Below are positions 55,205 through 64,000 of a stretch of DNA of 64,000 nt, one piece after another. The stretch lies in the NCBI GenBank assembly GCA_021030915.1, contig JAGEMR010000074.1, positions 1 through 64,000 of the forward strand, given 5' to 3'. How positions within the stretch are numbered: the stretch's first letter is position 1; every line of letters begins with the position of its first letter. The notes under the pieces were generated by a model. The model worked only from the letters and a program-made list of their open reading frames with translations, did no database searches and was not told where the DNA came from. The DNA comes from Astrothelium macrocarpum. Taxonomy: Eukaryota; Ascomycota; Dothideomycetes; Trypetheliales; Trypetheliaceae. The position numbers and the translations under genes were made by a program.

Positions 55205-56303
55205 GTGCGAGTATTATCCATGATCCCGTTGTTAAGACATAACAAACGAAGGACCTCTGGCACTGAGCTCACCTCCACGGCCACCTGCTTCTCAGAAGAC
55301 CGCGAAATGTCGTGGCAGCACCCTACAACCTACACCATGCGCACAAACGACGCAATTGCCTCGGCTACACCCGCTACGCTGGAATTGTCGGTGTCAAAAT
55401 CAGCATTGCCGACATTGGAACATGTCTCTCCTCCACAAACATTTCCATTGGAATCCCATCCACAACAGACGACTTCACAACAAGCAGGGCCATCCCAAGC
55501 TGACTCTTCCGATACCAACCAATCATCCAATACACAACGTAGGAGGAATAGAGAGGAAGGCGGGGGTCTTCAGTATCCTCTCCGGTATCGTTTGAAGTTG
55601 CTCCTAAAAGGAATTGGACAGTATGTGTCGACTCTTGTCTATCCTCATGGCAAATACCGCTATCAATGCGATGATGACGACGAAGACAACTGTGTGAAAG
55701 TCATTTGGATTGAGCACCTGGGCGAGAAAACGACCTGCAACGCCTTATTCGATACGGGAGCGCGTCTTAATGGAATAATAATTAGTACAGAGATTGCTAG
55801 ACGCATAGGGCTCCCCTACAAGAACCTTCGTCGCAATTTGCAACCTCTTGAGTGCAAAAGCTTTGGCAAAGCTTTCCAAGTGTACACAAAAAACAATCTC
55901 AAAGTGCGCTGGGCCGGGGATCCAAACCCAATGGTATCACGGCCAAATCAACGGGTCTTCTTGCCATATAGGTCATTCGAAAGCCAAGTCTTCATTGCGG
56001 ACAAGCCGGACTTCGATGTCATCATCGGCGGGCCGATCATTACGCGTGAAGGTTTCTTCAGAGAACTGCAACCTCAATCTCTCGCATTTAGGCCGAAGCC
56101 GCCTGAGCCTGACAAGAGTAGGTACCACTCACACTTGCTTCTCAGAACAGGGTTAGCATTAACATTAAACAGGCAATGAGCGGCAGAAGAGGAACGAGGC
56201 GGCAAAGGCGGAACAGGCCCGGAAAAGAGCGCAATTGGAGGAGAAAGCAGCCACTAGTGGAACATCCACTGGTGCTCAAGAACCGAAAGATCAAAACAAA
56301 TAG
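55205..56303 (+). CDS. Retropepsin-like aspartic protease-fold protein (347 aa)
   Basis: Exons 55205-56117 and 56173-56303. The 55-bp intron GTAGGT...AACAG joins P-D-K to S-N-E-R-Q-K-R-N-E and gives a charged, Ala/Glu/Lys-rich coiled-coil-like tail. The N-terminal ~120 residues are Ser/Thr/Pro-rich. The central domain has V-I-W-I-E-H-L, then the catalytic-type motif N-A-L-F-D-T-G-A-R-L-N (D-T-G), I-A-R-R-I-G-L-P, and later F-D-V-I-I-G-G-P-I-I, the hydrophobic second-half motif of a single-lobed retropepsin. Such DTG proteins in fungi derive from retroelement proteases or Ddi1-type domains. No reverse transcriptase or integrase flanks it, so it looks like a stand-alone host gene. A related domain lies at 57285 on the other strand. 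The start codon is uncertain (Met at 5 and 35 also possible). Confidence 0.65.
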
Positions 56304-57284
56304 CAAACAAATACTCAATCGCCGGATTCTAACTAAAATCGCATGTTAAGGGAATCACACTTACATGTAGATAATGTCTTAGCGCTGGGAGGCTCATCAT
56401 GGCTGTAACATAAGTTTTGGGTTTCAAAGATAGGAATGGGTCTGGGACATGACATTTCCCTTATTGAGTTTGGACAGGCTGGTTTCCTGAATTTTCCTGC
56501 TCTTCCTTCTTTCTTTCTTTCTTTTCGAAAGATTTTGATGCAGAGCGATTTGCTGATACCTGTCATGTGAAGCGTTTCTCATTTCCTGCTTGCGCGTTTT
56601 ATGTCTCTGCATCGCTGGTGTTACGTGGTATCTCCTTTGCATTTTTGCGGCCGTAGATCGGATCTGGATATCTGATTTGTGTGAGCCATCAGCGGCTGTT
56701 GGTGTGGGAAATGTGATTATTCAGCTCCTGATTCTGTAGCGCAAATGAATTGTCAACAGCTTGACTTTTGTTTCCCATCTTGTCACAATTTTCCTTGCCA
56801 GGAATAAGGCTCGAGAATTAGAGTGCTGGCCCGATAGACTGCATTTCTGTCATTAGCAATGAATTGTGTGCTTTGGGATACTGGTCACCCAATACTTAGG
56901 TTCAGCGTTCCTATCCGCGCAGTCCATCGTACAAGAAACCGTTAGGCACATAGTAGCCGTATTTGAGCCAGTCAATCTCCGATATCCTGATGAATAGCAC
57001 CAACTTCAAAGCCCCATACGTGGTCTCCCCAAGACCAGCTGAGACGAAGACCAACAGTCATTCTATTGAAGAAAAGTGACTTTCGTTTGATGTCCATGCT
57101 CCAGTTATCCACTCATCGAAAGTATCGAACCCACATCTTTCCAAGTGTTGAATACACCTCTTTCTAAGCATTGGATCCACCATCTTTCTAATGGCGTCGC
57201 ATTTCAGAGCGCTGCTGGAGAGTCTGCGACATTGTCGTCATGGTAGGCCCTTCCTATGACTGTCTGATCTGCTCTTTGTCTCAC
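56304..57284. other. Intergenic region between the two retropepsin-like genes
   Basis: About 1 kb with only short frames. It is convergent, so both terminators should be here. A short CTTTCTTT microsatellite-like tract lies at 56505-56525. Confidence 0.4.
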
Positions 57285-57638
57285 CTAGATCGACGGTGTG
57301 CTCGCGAGCCCGTATTCGAAAGCAGTTTTTCTGCCAAGGAAGACATCAAACGGAGCATTTTCTAATCCGACAACCCAAAAGCGCGTTTCGTAGATATTTT
57401 TTGACTTCTCGAGGCTCCAGCGGAGATCTACGTGACCCTCTAAAGGTGTTTTTTCTCCATTTAATTGCACCGGAGAAGGTGACTTTTCCAAAGGATTTTG
57501 AATTTGTAACTCCAGCACGTCGGTGACGATATGCTTCGCTATGAGGTTCTGGGCTAAGTTTCCTGGCGGACTCCACAATAGCACCGACCTTGAAATTGTT
57601 TCGTCTGTGTTCTGGTTGATGTGGATGGCAATAGTCAC
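57285..57638 (-). CDS. Retropepsin-like fold protein, probably partial or inactive
   Basis: 117 codons. The product has G-N-L-A-Q-N-L-I-A-K-H-I-V, then N-G-E-K-T-P-L-E-G-H-V-D-L-R-W, Y-E-T-R-F-W-V-V and P-F-D-V-F-L-G-R-K-T-A-F-E-Y-G-L. The last block is the typical second-half motif (F-D-V-x-L-G) of fungal retropepsin-like proteins. The place where the catalytic D-T-G would lie reads L-L-W-S-P-P-G-N, so the active Asp seems lost or lies in an exon I could not join. It ends at S-T-P-S-I. Together with the gene at 55205 it forms a convergent pair ~1 kb apart. It may be a pseudogene. Confidence 0.45.
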   Translation of the reverse strand: MTIAIHINQNTDETISRSVLLWSPPGNLAQNLIAKHIVTDVLELQIQNPLEKSPSPVQLNGEKTPLEGHVDLRWSLEKSKNIYETRFWVVGLENAPFDVFLGRKTAFEYGLASTPSI

Positions 57639-59873
57639 ACACTCTTGATTATCAAAACACTATATTTATTCATTCAATTAGTCCCAAACTGACATAGCCC
57701 GGGAAAGAGAACATGACTCTAGCTGACAACGAACCTTTACACGTCTTCCATTCGATTGGCGTCTCTTTAACCGTGGCCGCGATAACTTGGGCAGCGACAA
57801 ACTCGCACCAAAACATGACATTGTTGTTCCTTTTTCTGCTGCGTTGGGCCTCAATTCGTTCAAAAATCTAGAGCATTTGGTTTATCAAGAAGCAAGGACA
57901 ATTTTGATTATGACGAGCCAAGTTTGTAACGATGACGACAGAGATGAAAGCATCAATAGCACCAGATGTTTGATGGGAACTGGAATGTGAGAGTGCGGAT
58001 GGGGCGCGAAGGGGCAAGGATGTGGCTGTCTTCTCCATTTATGGCGTTGGGACCCAAGGAAACTGGACCAATAGCCAGCCTGATAGCCGATCACCACACC
58101 TTTTGAGATTTTAACATCGGGTAACCATGGACCGCCATTATTGCGTCGGTAAGGCATTTGCCTTAATCCATCTTATGTATCAGTTTCATAATTGCTGCCG
58201 AAACTACGGATTTGATACACAGAGAGTGTGGGCATCCGATAGGTTCATGCAGCACACAATTTAGATTTGATAGACTCTGACTTCGCTGTTCCTGAGTTCG
58301 CCGATGAACCATATAGATAAGACATCCTTACTAGAAGATCTCGCTTCATTCCACTACCTGTGGGCGCAATCAGAAATGTCACTGAAGTAAACGAATGGAA
58401 CAGATTGTTTTTGCAGATGGGAAGCTGTGTTTATAAACGAATATACTTGCAGATGAGCTGCAATAACCTCAGAAGTAAATTGCACCCACCCGTAACATTC
58501 GGTTGAATTATGGAATCTCAGGCAAAGGCCCCCTTGGGGCAAAAGCCGCCCTCAGGGCCAGGCATCCTCAGGCGGATTAAGGCGGGCAGAGTCGGATTAT
58601 GTAATCTACTGATAGCGGAATTCAGAAGTGTCGTTTCACCAGTTTCCCGTGGCGTCACACAGCCAGATTATCATCTACTCCTCTTGTCGCCCAGCTTCAT
58701 TCTAATAGCAGGTGCCTGATAATTCAATAAATTTGGCTCTGCAGATTCAACAATCGACATGCACTGATATGGAACATGGATCAATGCATGGATGATGTAA
58801 TCCTAGTGGAATGGTTTGGCACTAGTGTAGGTATGTTATTGGACAAGAAGAGGAGAAAGTGACATCGGACCTTTCCAAATGCAGCCCCATAAGATTTACA
58901 TCGTAGCAAAAGCCCATCTCAAGAATCGGGCAAGGCCTGTGTCCCGACAATACGCCCCGCGAAGTACAAATACAGGTGTCGTGCATACAGGATTCGTGCA
59001 AGATGCCAAAAATCAATAGCTTGGGAAGCAGGACGATAAAATTGGGCCAAACACATAGCGCGCTATATTACAAAGAATGAGCAAAACTACTGTGGAAACT
59101 CTAGATTATGTGTAAGGTCACTTCTCAGTAGCCGTGATTTGGTCGTCTTCTCTGTCGGGCATTCTGCATGGATGTCAGTTTGTATCGCCGTGCTATGAAC
59201 ATAGGCTATCACAAGTTCTGTGGAACTATACATTATCTCGCAGACATGTTTCTGTGCGCCATCAAAAGTATGACTCTAAGTTGGTCTAAGGAAAAAGGTT
59301 TGCTGCATGCTTGAACTGCCTCTAAAAAAAACAATCATTTAGGAAAGCCGATTTCCTCTTCCTTGCATGGTTTAGCCTGTTTTGGTGCCTTGAATTCGGT
59401 CACACAACACGAGGCTGATGTGTAGGTTGACTTGTTTGCTGAGCTTTTACAGCGCCATGTTGTATTGACCAATTAAAGCTATTTGCTCTGTAGTCTTTTC
59501 GCTGGCCCTTTCCTTCCCATCTCCGATAGAACTGCTTCAAAGCCGACTCCCCCACCGTCAAGGAAGATCATAACAGTGAAAGTCTTCTCCGGGCCTTGTT
59601 CAACAGCTGTAAGAGGAAAGGTTTTAAAACTGCAGGCTATGATGGTACAGGCCACTAAAGAAGTGCCACGGCGTCATGCAGACGGTAAGCCTTGCTCAAA
59701 GGCTGCCTCAATGCCCATTTCCTTCTGACTACTTTTCAGTTTCTTGAACAATCGTCAGGTCTTATGCTACTTCCAGCCCAATCATGAACCGATTCTAAAT
59801 ACCACAGGAAGCATTACGAATTCCTCTGAAGCGTCCACAAGTTGACAATTCTACGCAGTACATAACTACAAGA
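57639..59873. other. Long intergenic region without a supported gene
   Basis: About 2.2 kb. Frames of 60-80 codons in all directions have no recognised content. No tRNA, repeat or transposon end was seen. The last part is the promoter of the DUF6594 gene. Confidence 0.4.
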
Positions 59874-60846
59874 ATGGCTAGCTCACAATCTACTGTGCCA
59901 GACTTGGCAAAAACGGATGACGTTCCAGCAGGCTACCCTCGACTGGCGAAGAGGATGGGGCTCATTCCGGAGATAGCTGTGTTTCGGAGATTTGGGTTTT
60001 TGAATAAGTTGAATATTTTGTACATGCAAGCCGAACTGAAATATCTTGAAGACAAGTTGAAGAAGATTCAAATTAGAGACAGCCTTAGTAATGGTGAAGA
60101 AAAGGAGTTTGCCAGAGACTATTTCTTTTTGGAACGTTCTCAAGAAGGTAATCGAGAACAGTTGGATTTGGTAATGAATATCCGAGAGAAGCTAGAAAAG
60201 TACAGTAAGCCACATCTACTTTGGATTTTGTGTTGTGTACAATTTTTGATTAGTAACCGCAACAAAAGATACTGCTCTGATTCAAGAATCCCAACTCCTT
60301 CCGATGAGCAAACCTTGCAAGTTTGATCTCGACTATATTCAAAGATATCTTAGCTCAAACGAAATGGGTCCCGAGTCCTTTTTAGGGGTTGATTCAGATA
60401 CCTGGGGCTCAGCTCGTAATCCGCACGGCCATGAAGCGGATATTGTAACCCTTTTGCCTCGCAAAAAGACGGATATGTTTACGAGACTACTCACCGAAAA
60501 AGGTACATATAAATTTTTCGAATACGGCCTGGATCGATTCTTGAAACCGTCACCAATTCATGGTCTAATTGGCTATGAAGAGAATACGGTATTCCGTTTG
60601 ACATATTTGATAGCAACAGCCTTGGCGTCGTTGTTGCCTGTCGCTTCTATTATTGTGCTCTATTCAGTTTCCTCGATGAAGTTGAGATTAGGATTAATTG
60701 CTCTTTTCAATGTTTTGTTATCCATCGCACTAGCACTCTTCACTTCAGCAAAACGCGTCGAAATCTTTGCATATGTAGCAGCTTTTTCCGCTGTGCAGGT
60801 TGTCTTTGTTCAGGCAGGCAATGGGAAGATAGGTGCTAATGGCTGA
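59874..60846 (+). CDS. DUF6594 membrane protein (302 aa)
   Basis: Exons 59874-60204 and 60269-60846. The 64-bp intron GTAAGC...AAAAG joins E-K-L-E-K-Y to N-T-A-L-I-Q-E-S. The N-terminal domain reads G-Y-P-R-L-A-K-R-M-G with P-E and V-F-R-R-F, then L-N-I-L-Y-M-Q-A-E-L-K-Y-L-E-D-K-L, the hallmark of this fungal family. It is followed by an amphipathic region with D-x-F-T-R-L-L. The last ~95 residues hold three hydrophobic segments (L-I-A-T-A-L-A-S-L-L-P-V, L-I-A-L-F-N-V-L-L and I-F-A-Y-V-A-A-F-S-A), which would anchor it with a cytosolic N-terminus. Members are common in ascomycetes and often lie near het-like genes. No biochemical function is known. Confidence 0.8.
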
Positions 60847-61721
60847 GTGACGATTATTGTGTTATCTTTGCACTGGTCAGCTTCGAAATTAGAACGGAAT
60901 ATGCAAGTCGGAGACGTTGACGTACGCAATAATCTACTGCCTCAGAAATCCTGATTCAATTGAAAAGCTTTTCATAGAGTATAACATATGCCTTACAAAT
61001 GGGCAGGCACCCGTGTAGATCCTGTTTGTTAGCTGCTCTTGAGCCATGACAGCCGTTCAACAGGCGATGCGATGAGTTCTCTAACATGCGAGATCCTTTT
61101 ATTGAGAGATGTCTCGAAAACTGTGGCACCCTTATGGCCAGGGATACGTCGCGAATCTTGTCGTTAGCGGCTTGTGACATTCCTTGTTGCGACCCTGGGT
61201 GGGAAGTGGAGACTATGATTTGCAGTGGGCCCAGTACTCAGGACCCACTGAAAAGGCAATGATGAGATTGGATTGGTTGGTGTAAAAGCTGAATAGCTGT
61301 GTACAAGATGAGAAGATATTCGGCCAGTGTCCGTTCCATCCCACACCACCTCCTTCAATAGTGTGGCATTTTTGGAAGAATTGGGTTAATCAACACGCAA
61401 AAGTAGTGATAGACAAATATTTTTGAATAAATCTTGTTGTGCATTACTTTCTTCTAAATATTGGCTCTTGGCATTTCTAAATCGGACAAGTCCTCATCTG
61501 CTGTGAGCTAATTAGATCAGAAAAATTTGTATAGCATAACACTGTCAGAACAAGTTTAGATTGTGCTGATTCCATGTGGCATCAGCCGGACATTCTATAG
61601 TGTATGTCTGGATTGCTAAATTGACCTTGCCTTACCAACGCCACGCTATCCTTTGTGATTGCCATTCAAACGTTACCCACGCCATTTTTACAAAGCACTT
61701 TTGAATTTCTTACCCAAACGA
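60847..61721. other. Convergent intergenic region
   Basis: About 0.9 kb between the 3' ends of the DUF6594 gene and vps71. Only short frames are present. A minus-strand frame of 74 codons at 60956-61180 has no motif. Confidence 0.45.
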
Positions 61722-62684
61722 TCAGGCGTAGAATTTCAAACACCGACTATCGTCATGCGCCGACTTGCAAGCCAGACCACACACCCTCGCTCCACATTTC
61801 ATGCACTTTACGCGACCCCAGTATCCACAAATCTCGCAGAAATATCGTTGCGGCGGCACATTCACCGGTGGCGGCCCCACTCTTGCAGCCGAATACGATA
61901 ATGATGGCTGTGAGATTAAAGCATCGAGCTCTTGTTGGGACGGTGCAGTAGGAATCTCGGTGTGGAGTAAAGGGTGCGATGGAGGCTCGACGGAATCGAC
62001 GTCCATGGGCTCGGCTGCCGGTGTCGTCGTCGCTGGCGGAGGCATTGTTGAGGGCTCCGTTGATATGGTGGGGGATGGTGCTATTATTGAGGGTGATGCT
62101 GGTGTAGAACTAGAGGAGGCTTGTGAGTAGGCTATGGAGCTGCGTTTGGATTTGGACGAAGCAGACGGCGGTCTTCCTGGTCGCCGTTTCTCGATGGGAG
62201 GCCGAGGTGTGCGAGCCGTTGTGGTTTGAGGCTTGCTGGATGTCATGGCAGACGTTCGACGTGGCTGCATGGCTAGCATCGCCTCTTCATCGGCCAGGTG
62301 ATTTGCAAATGTCTTTTGCGATTGGAGAATTCTTTTCACGCCAGTAGTCATCTTTCCCCTCGAGCCCCTGGATGCTTCTTTGCGACTAGGTATTGGTATG
62401 TGTACATCCTTGCTACTATCTTTGTCTAGTTCTGCTAGATGTCTTTGGATGGCGGTTTGTTGCCTTGCACTGAGCTCGTTTCCCGATGCAGTCGCTAGGG
62501 CCGGGGTTCGCGTGAGTCGTTTCTGCGGATGGGAGGGATTGATGGCGGCTTTAGAAGGATCATATCCCGTATCTGGAACGTAGGCCCATCCAGGAGCTAC
62601 AGTTGCACTTTTGGCAGTGGGCAGCTCCTCGATATGTGGCATGGTATATGTAAAGCCAGATTCGACTCTTCTTTGGACCCACAT
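61722..62684 (-). CDS. vps71: SWR1 complex subunit Vps71 (ZnHIT1-type HIT zinc finger)
   Basis: Single exon of 320 codons. The Met at 62642, starting M-P-H-I-E-E-L-P, is the likelier start. The long middle is Ser/Pro/Thr-rich with basic R-R-P-G-R-P-P (AT-hook-like). The C-terminus is a HIT zinc finger: Y-F-C-E-I-C-G-Y-W-G-R-V-K-C-M-K-C-G-A, then C-G-L-A-C and H-D-D-S-R-C-L-K-F, supplying the Cys/His ligands. Vps71/Swc6 is part of the SWR1 remodeller, which puts H2A.Z into nucleosomes. It is transcribed away from ubp8 (SAGA), sharing a ~240-300-bp promoter region. Confidence 0.88.
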   Translation of the reverse strand: MWVQRRVESGFTYTMPHIEELPTAKSATVAPGWAYVPDTGYDPSKAAINPSHPQKRLTRTPALATASGNELSARQQTAIQRHLAELDKDSSKDVHIPIPSRKEASRGSRGKMTTGVKRILQSQKTFANHLADEEAMLAMQPRRTSAMTSSKPQTTTARTPRPPIEKRRPGRPPSASSKSKRSSIAYSQASSSSTPASPSIIAPSPTISTEPSTMPPPATTTPAAEPMDVDSVEPPSHPLLHTEIPTAPSQQELDALISQPSLSYSAARVGPPPVNVPPQRYFCEICGYWGRVKCMKCGARVCGLACKSAHDDSRCLKFYA

Positions 62685-62923
62685 TGAGTTTATGGGATCT
62701 CACGTGTCAGGCCTAGCCACAGGACCCTGAATCCGAGGGTTGGGATTCTCGGTTCGTCCCGGCGGGAAGCGCCACTGTGGCTGCAGGTCCCCGTCCATCT
62801 CCCCGATGTGACAGGGGCAAAGCTGGATCCTATTGTCTGTGAGTATTATTCTTGCTTTCTCAACCATTATGATGGCTCTTTGCTAAGCTATGCTCTTTAC
62901 ACTTCCTGCCTTTAGTCCTCGCT
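62685..62923. promoter_or_regulatory. Bidirectional promoter, vps71 / ubp8
   Basis: Short shared upstream region of two divergent chromatin-modifier genes. GC-rich blocks (62715-62800, e.g. GTCCCGGCGGGAAGCGCC) contain a near-palindrome CCCGGCGGG. No TATA box was seen, fitting housekeeping promoters. Confidence 0.5.
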
Positions 62924-64000
62924 ATGGATACTGCTACTGCAAATGCCAAGTCAGCTGCTCTAGTATCTCCGAAAGTCGTCAAGACCAAGGCCGCTCCTCC
63001 AACCACCTCGAGTACAGTGCCGGCTGCTGCTTTTGGCTGTGGTATGTACATTGACGAAGCTTACTCCATTATCGGATTATTCCGCTATTCCTTGTCGCTC
63101 AATATGGACAGCCCTGTACCGAATGCCGCAATTTGCTTTTCTCCTTGATGTCGATATAAACATTTCTAATGCTAACATCGCCGAATAGATCATGTCCAAG
63201 GCCTATTGAACGAACGAACCCGGGTAATCGCCCTTCAACAGCACTCGTCTATCCAGCAGATGCTTCACGACCGACGAAATGCTTCCCAGACCCACAGGTC
63301 GAGACTGCCCGATGGACGCCCTTCTACATCCCTCACGCCTGTATATTTATGTCTGCAGTGCAGCGCTATCCTCACTCCCGAAAACCGAGACAAGCATTCC
63401 GAGAACAAGTTACATCTATTTTGTATGATATCTATGGTGACTGCCTTGCAGCGGCAAGCACAAAGCTAATCAAAGTTTACAAGATATTGAGTCAAGAACT
63501 GGATGTTTGTACTGCCGACAATGTCGTGACTTTGTCTATGATCCAACGCTCGAGGTTGCACGCTTACAGAAAGGTACGACAAGAGGTTGATCTATCCGGA
63601 TACATGAAAAGCTGAACAAGAACCAGGGCGAAAGAAACGGTCATTTGACGAGATGAATACTCCCGAAGACCAAAAACTTGTTGGTGTCAATTCCGCTTTT
63701 ATACCATGCCGCGCGACTGGTTTGCGTGGACTATACAACATGGGTCAAACTTGCTTTATGAGCGTCATCATGCAAAGTCTTATCCATAACCCTATCATAA
63801 GGAGCTTCTATCTTTCAGAGGGTCATCGAGCAAGTGATTGTGATAGGGACAAAGAAGATTGCACAAGTTGTGGCTTGGACGACATATTTTCAGAGTTCTT
63901 TTCAAGCGAAAAAGCAGAAGGTTTTGGTGCTGTCAATATGCTCGTCAGTAGCTGGAGGGGTTCATCGGTAAGACCATATTCTCGACCGTTCACTTTCCAC
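62924..64000 (+). CDS. ubp8: Ubiquitin hydrolase Ubp8 (SAGA DUB module), 3' part beyond window
   Basis: Exons 62924-63041, 63189-63422, 63484-63573 and 63627-63967 are visible, then GTAAGA begins a further intron; the rest lies outside. Phases agree at every junction. The ZnF-UBP domain spans exons 1-3: F-G-C-D-H-V at the first junction, Y-L-C-L-Q-C, H-S-E-N-K-L-H-L-F-Y-I and G-C-L-Y-C-R-Q-C-R-D-F-V-Y-D. Exon 4 has G-L-R-G-L-Y-N-M-G-Q-T-C-F-M-S-V-I-M-Q-S-L, the USP Cys box with the catalytic Cys, and S-C-G-L-D-D-I-F-S-E-F-F. ZnF-UBP followed by USP is the Ubp8 architecture. Ubp8 removes ubiquitin from histone H2B in SAGA. Exon 3 uses a TACAAG acceptor. Confidence 0.88.

Noticed and set aside
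1..64000. tRNA or rRNA genes
   Set aside because: I looked for T-loop GGTTCGAATCC-like and rRNA motifs by eye and found none convincing; a covariance-model scan would settle this.

Overview
This window is nuclear DNA of a filamentous ascomycete (Pezizomycotina). The evidence is small GT-AG introns of about 42-90 bp with CTRAY-type branch sites, fungal-only families (HET, NACHT NLR with an alpha/beta-hydrolase head, DUF6594, a STAND N-terminal domain, a Zn2Cys6 regulator) and two AT-rich islands that are heavily mutated pogo/Fot1-type transposons. A Dothideomycete-like genome would fit, but class cannot be fixed by eye. Gene models were spliced by hand, so exon ends are predictions.

Layout. 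0-3 kb: a divergent pair, a PD-(D/E)XK nuclease-like protein and an FTA2-type kinase-like protein. 4.6-5.7 kb: a secreted Bys1/thaumatin-like protein. 8.6-17 kb: housekeeping-like genes (a large BIRC6/UBE2O-type E2 enzyme, a FYVE protein, a long-chain alcohol oxidase). 17.7-25.5 kb: a large unknown protein with C-terminal membrane segments, convergent with an NLR (hydrolase-NACHT). 26.2-30.3 kb: RPS18, SBDS/Sdo1 and vacuolar carboxypeptidase Y. 31.2-33.4 kb: a complete but mutated pogo-type element with perfect 40-bp TIRs. 33.5-40.4 kb: a HET-domain protein and a large Cys-rich protein of a fungal family of unknown function. 41.4-42.5 kb: a sterol/3-beta-HSD pseudogene. 42.8-45.85 kb: an AT-rich island with a second pogo-type element inserted in an older decayed sequence. 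46.6-52.8 kb: an S28 peptidase, a Zn2Cys6 regulator with an apparent in-frame stop and a secondary-metabolism-type methyltransferase, possibly a cluster remnant. 53-60.9 kb: an orphan STAND N-terminal domain, two retropepsin-like genes and a DUF6594 membrane protein. 61.7-64 kb: the divergent chromatin genes vps71 (SWR1) and ubp8 (SAGA; runs off the window).

The window mixes conserved core blocks (8.6-17, 26-30 and 61.7-64 kb) with accessory blocks rich in allorecognition/innate-immunity-type genes (kinase/nuclease pair, NLR, HET, STAND fragment) next to decayed transposons. The most unusual signals are: (i) the mutation pattern of the AT islands, where surviving cytosines sit mainly after T, including many surviving CpA, unlike classical CpA-directed RIP, while TIRs and element ends stay GC-normal; (ii) the nuclease-like/kinase-like divergent pair; (iii) the NLR with a probable 12-nt microexon; and (iv) the pair of domesticated retropepsin-like genes.
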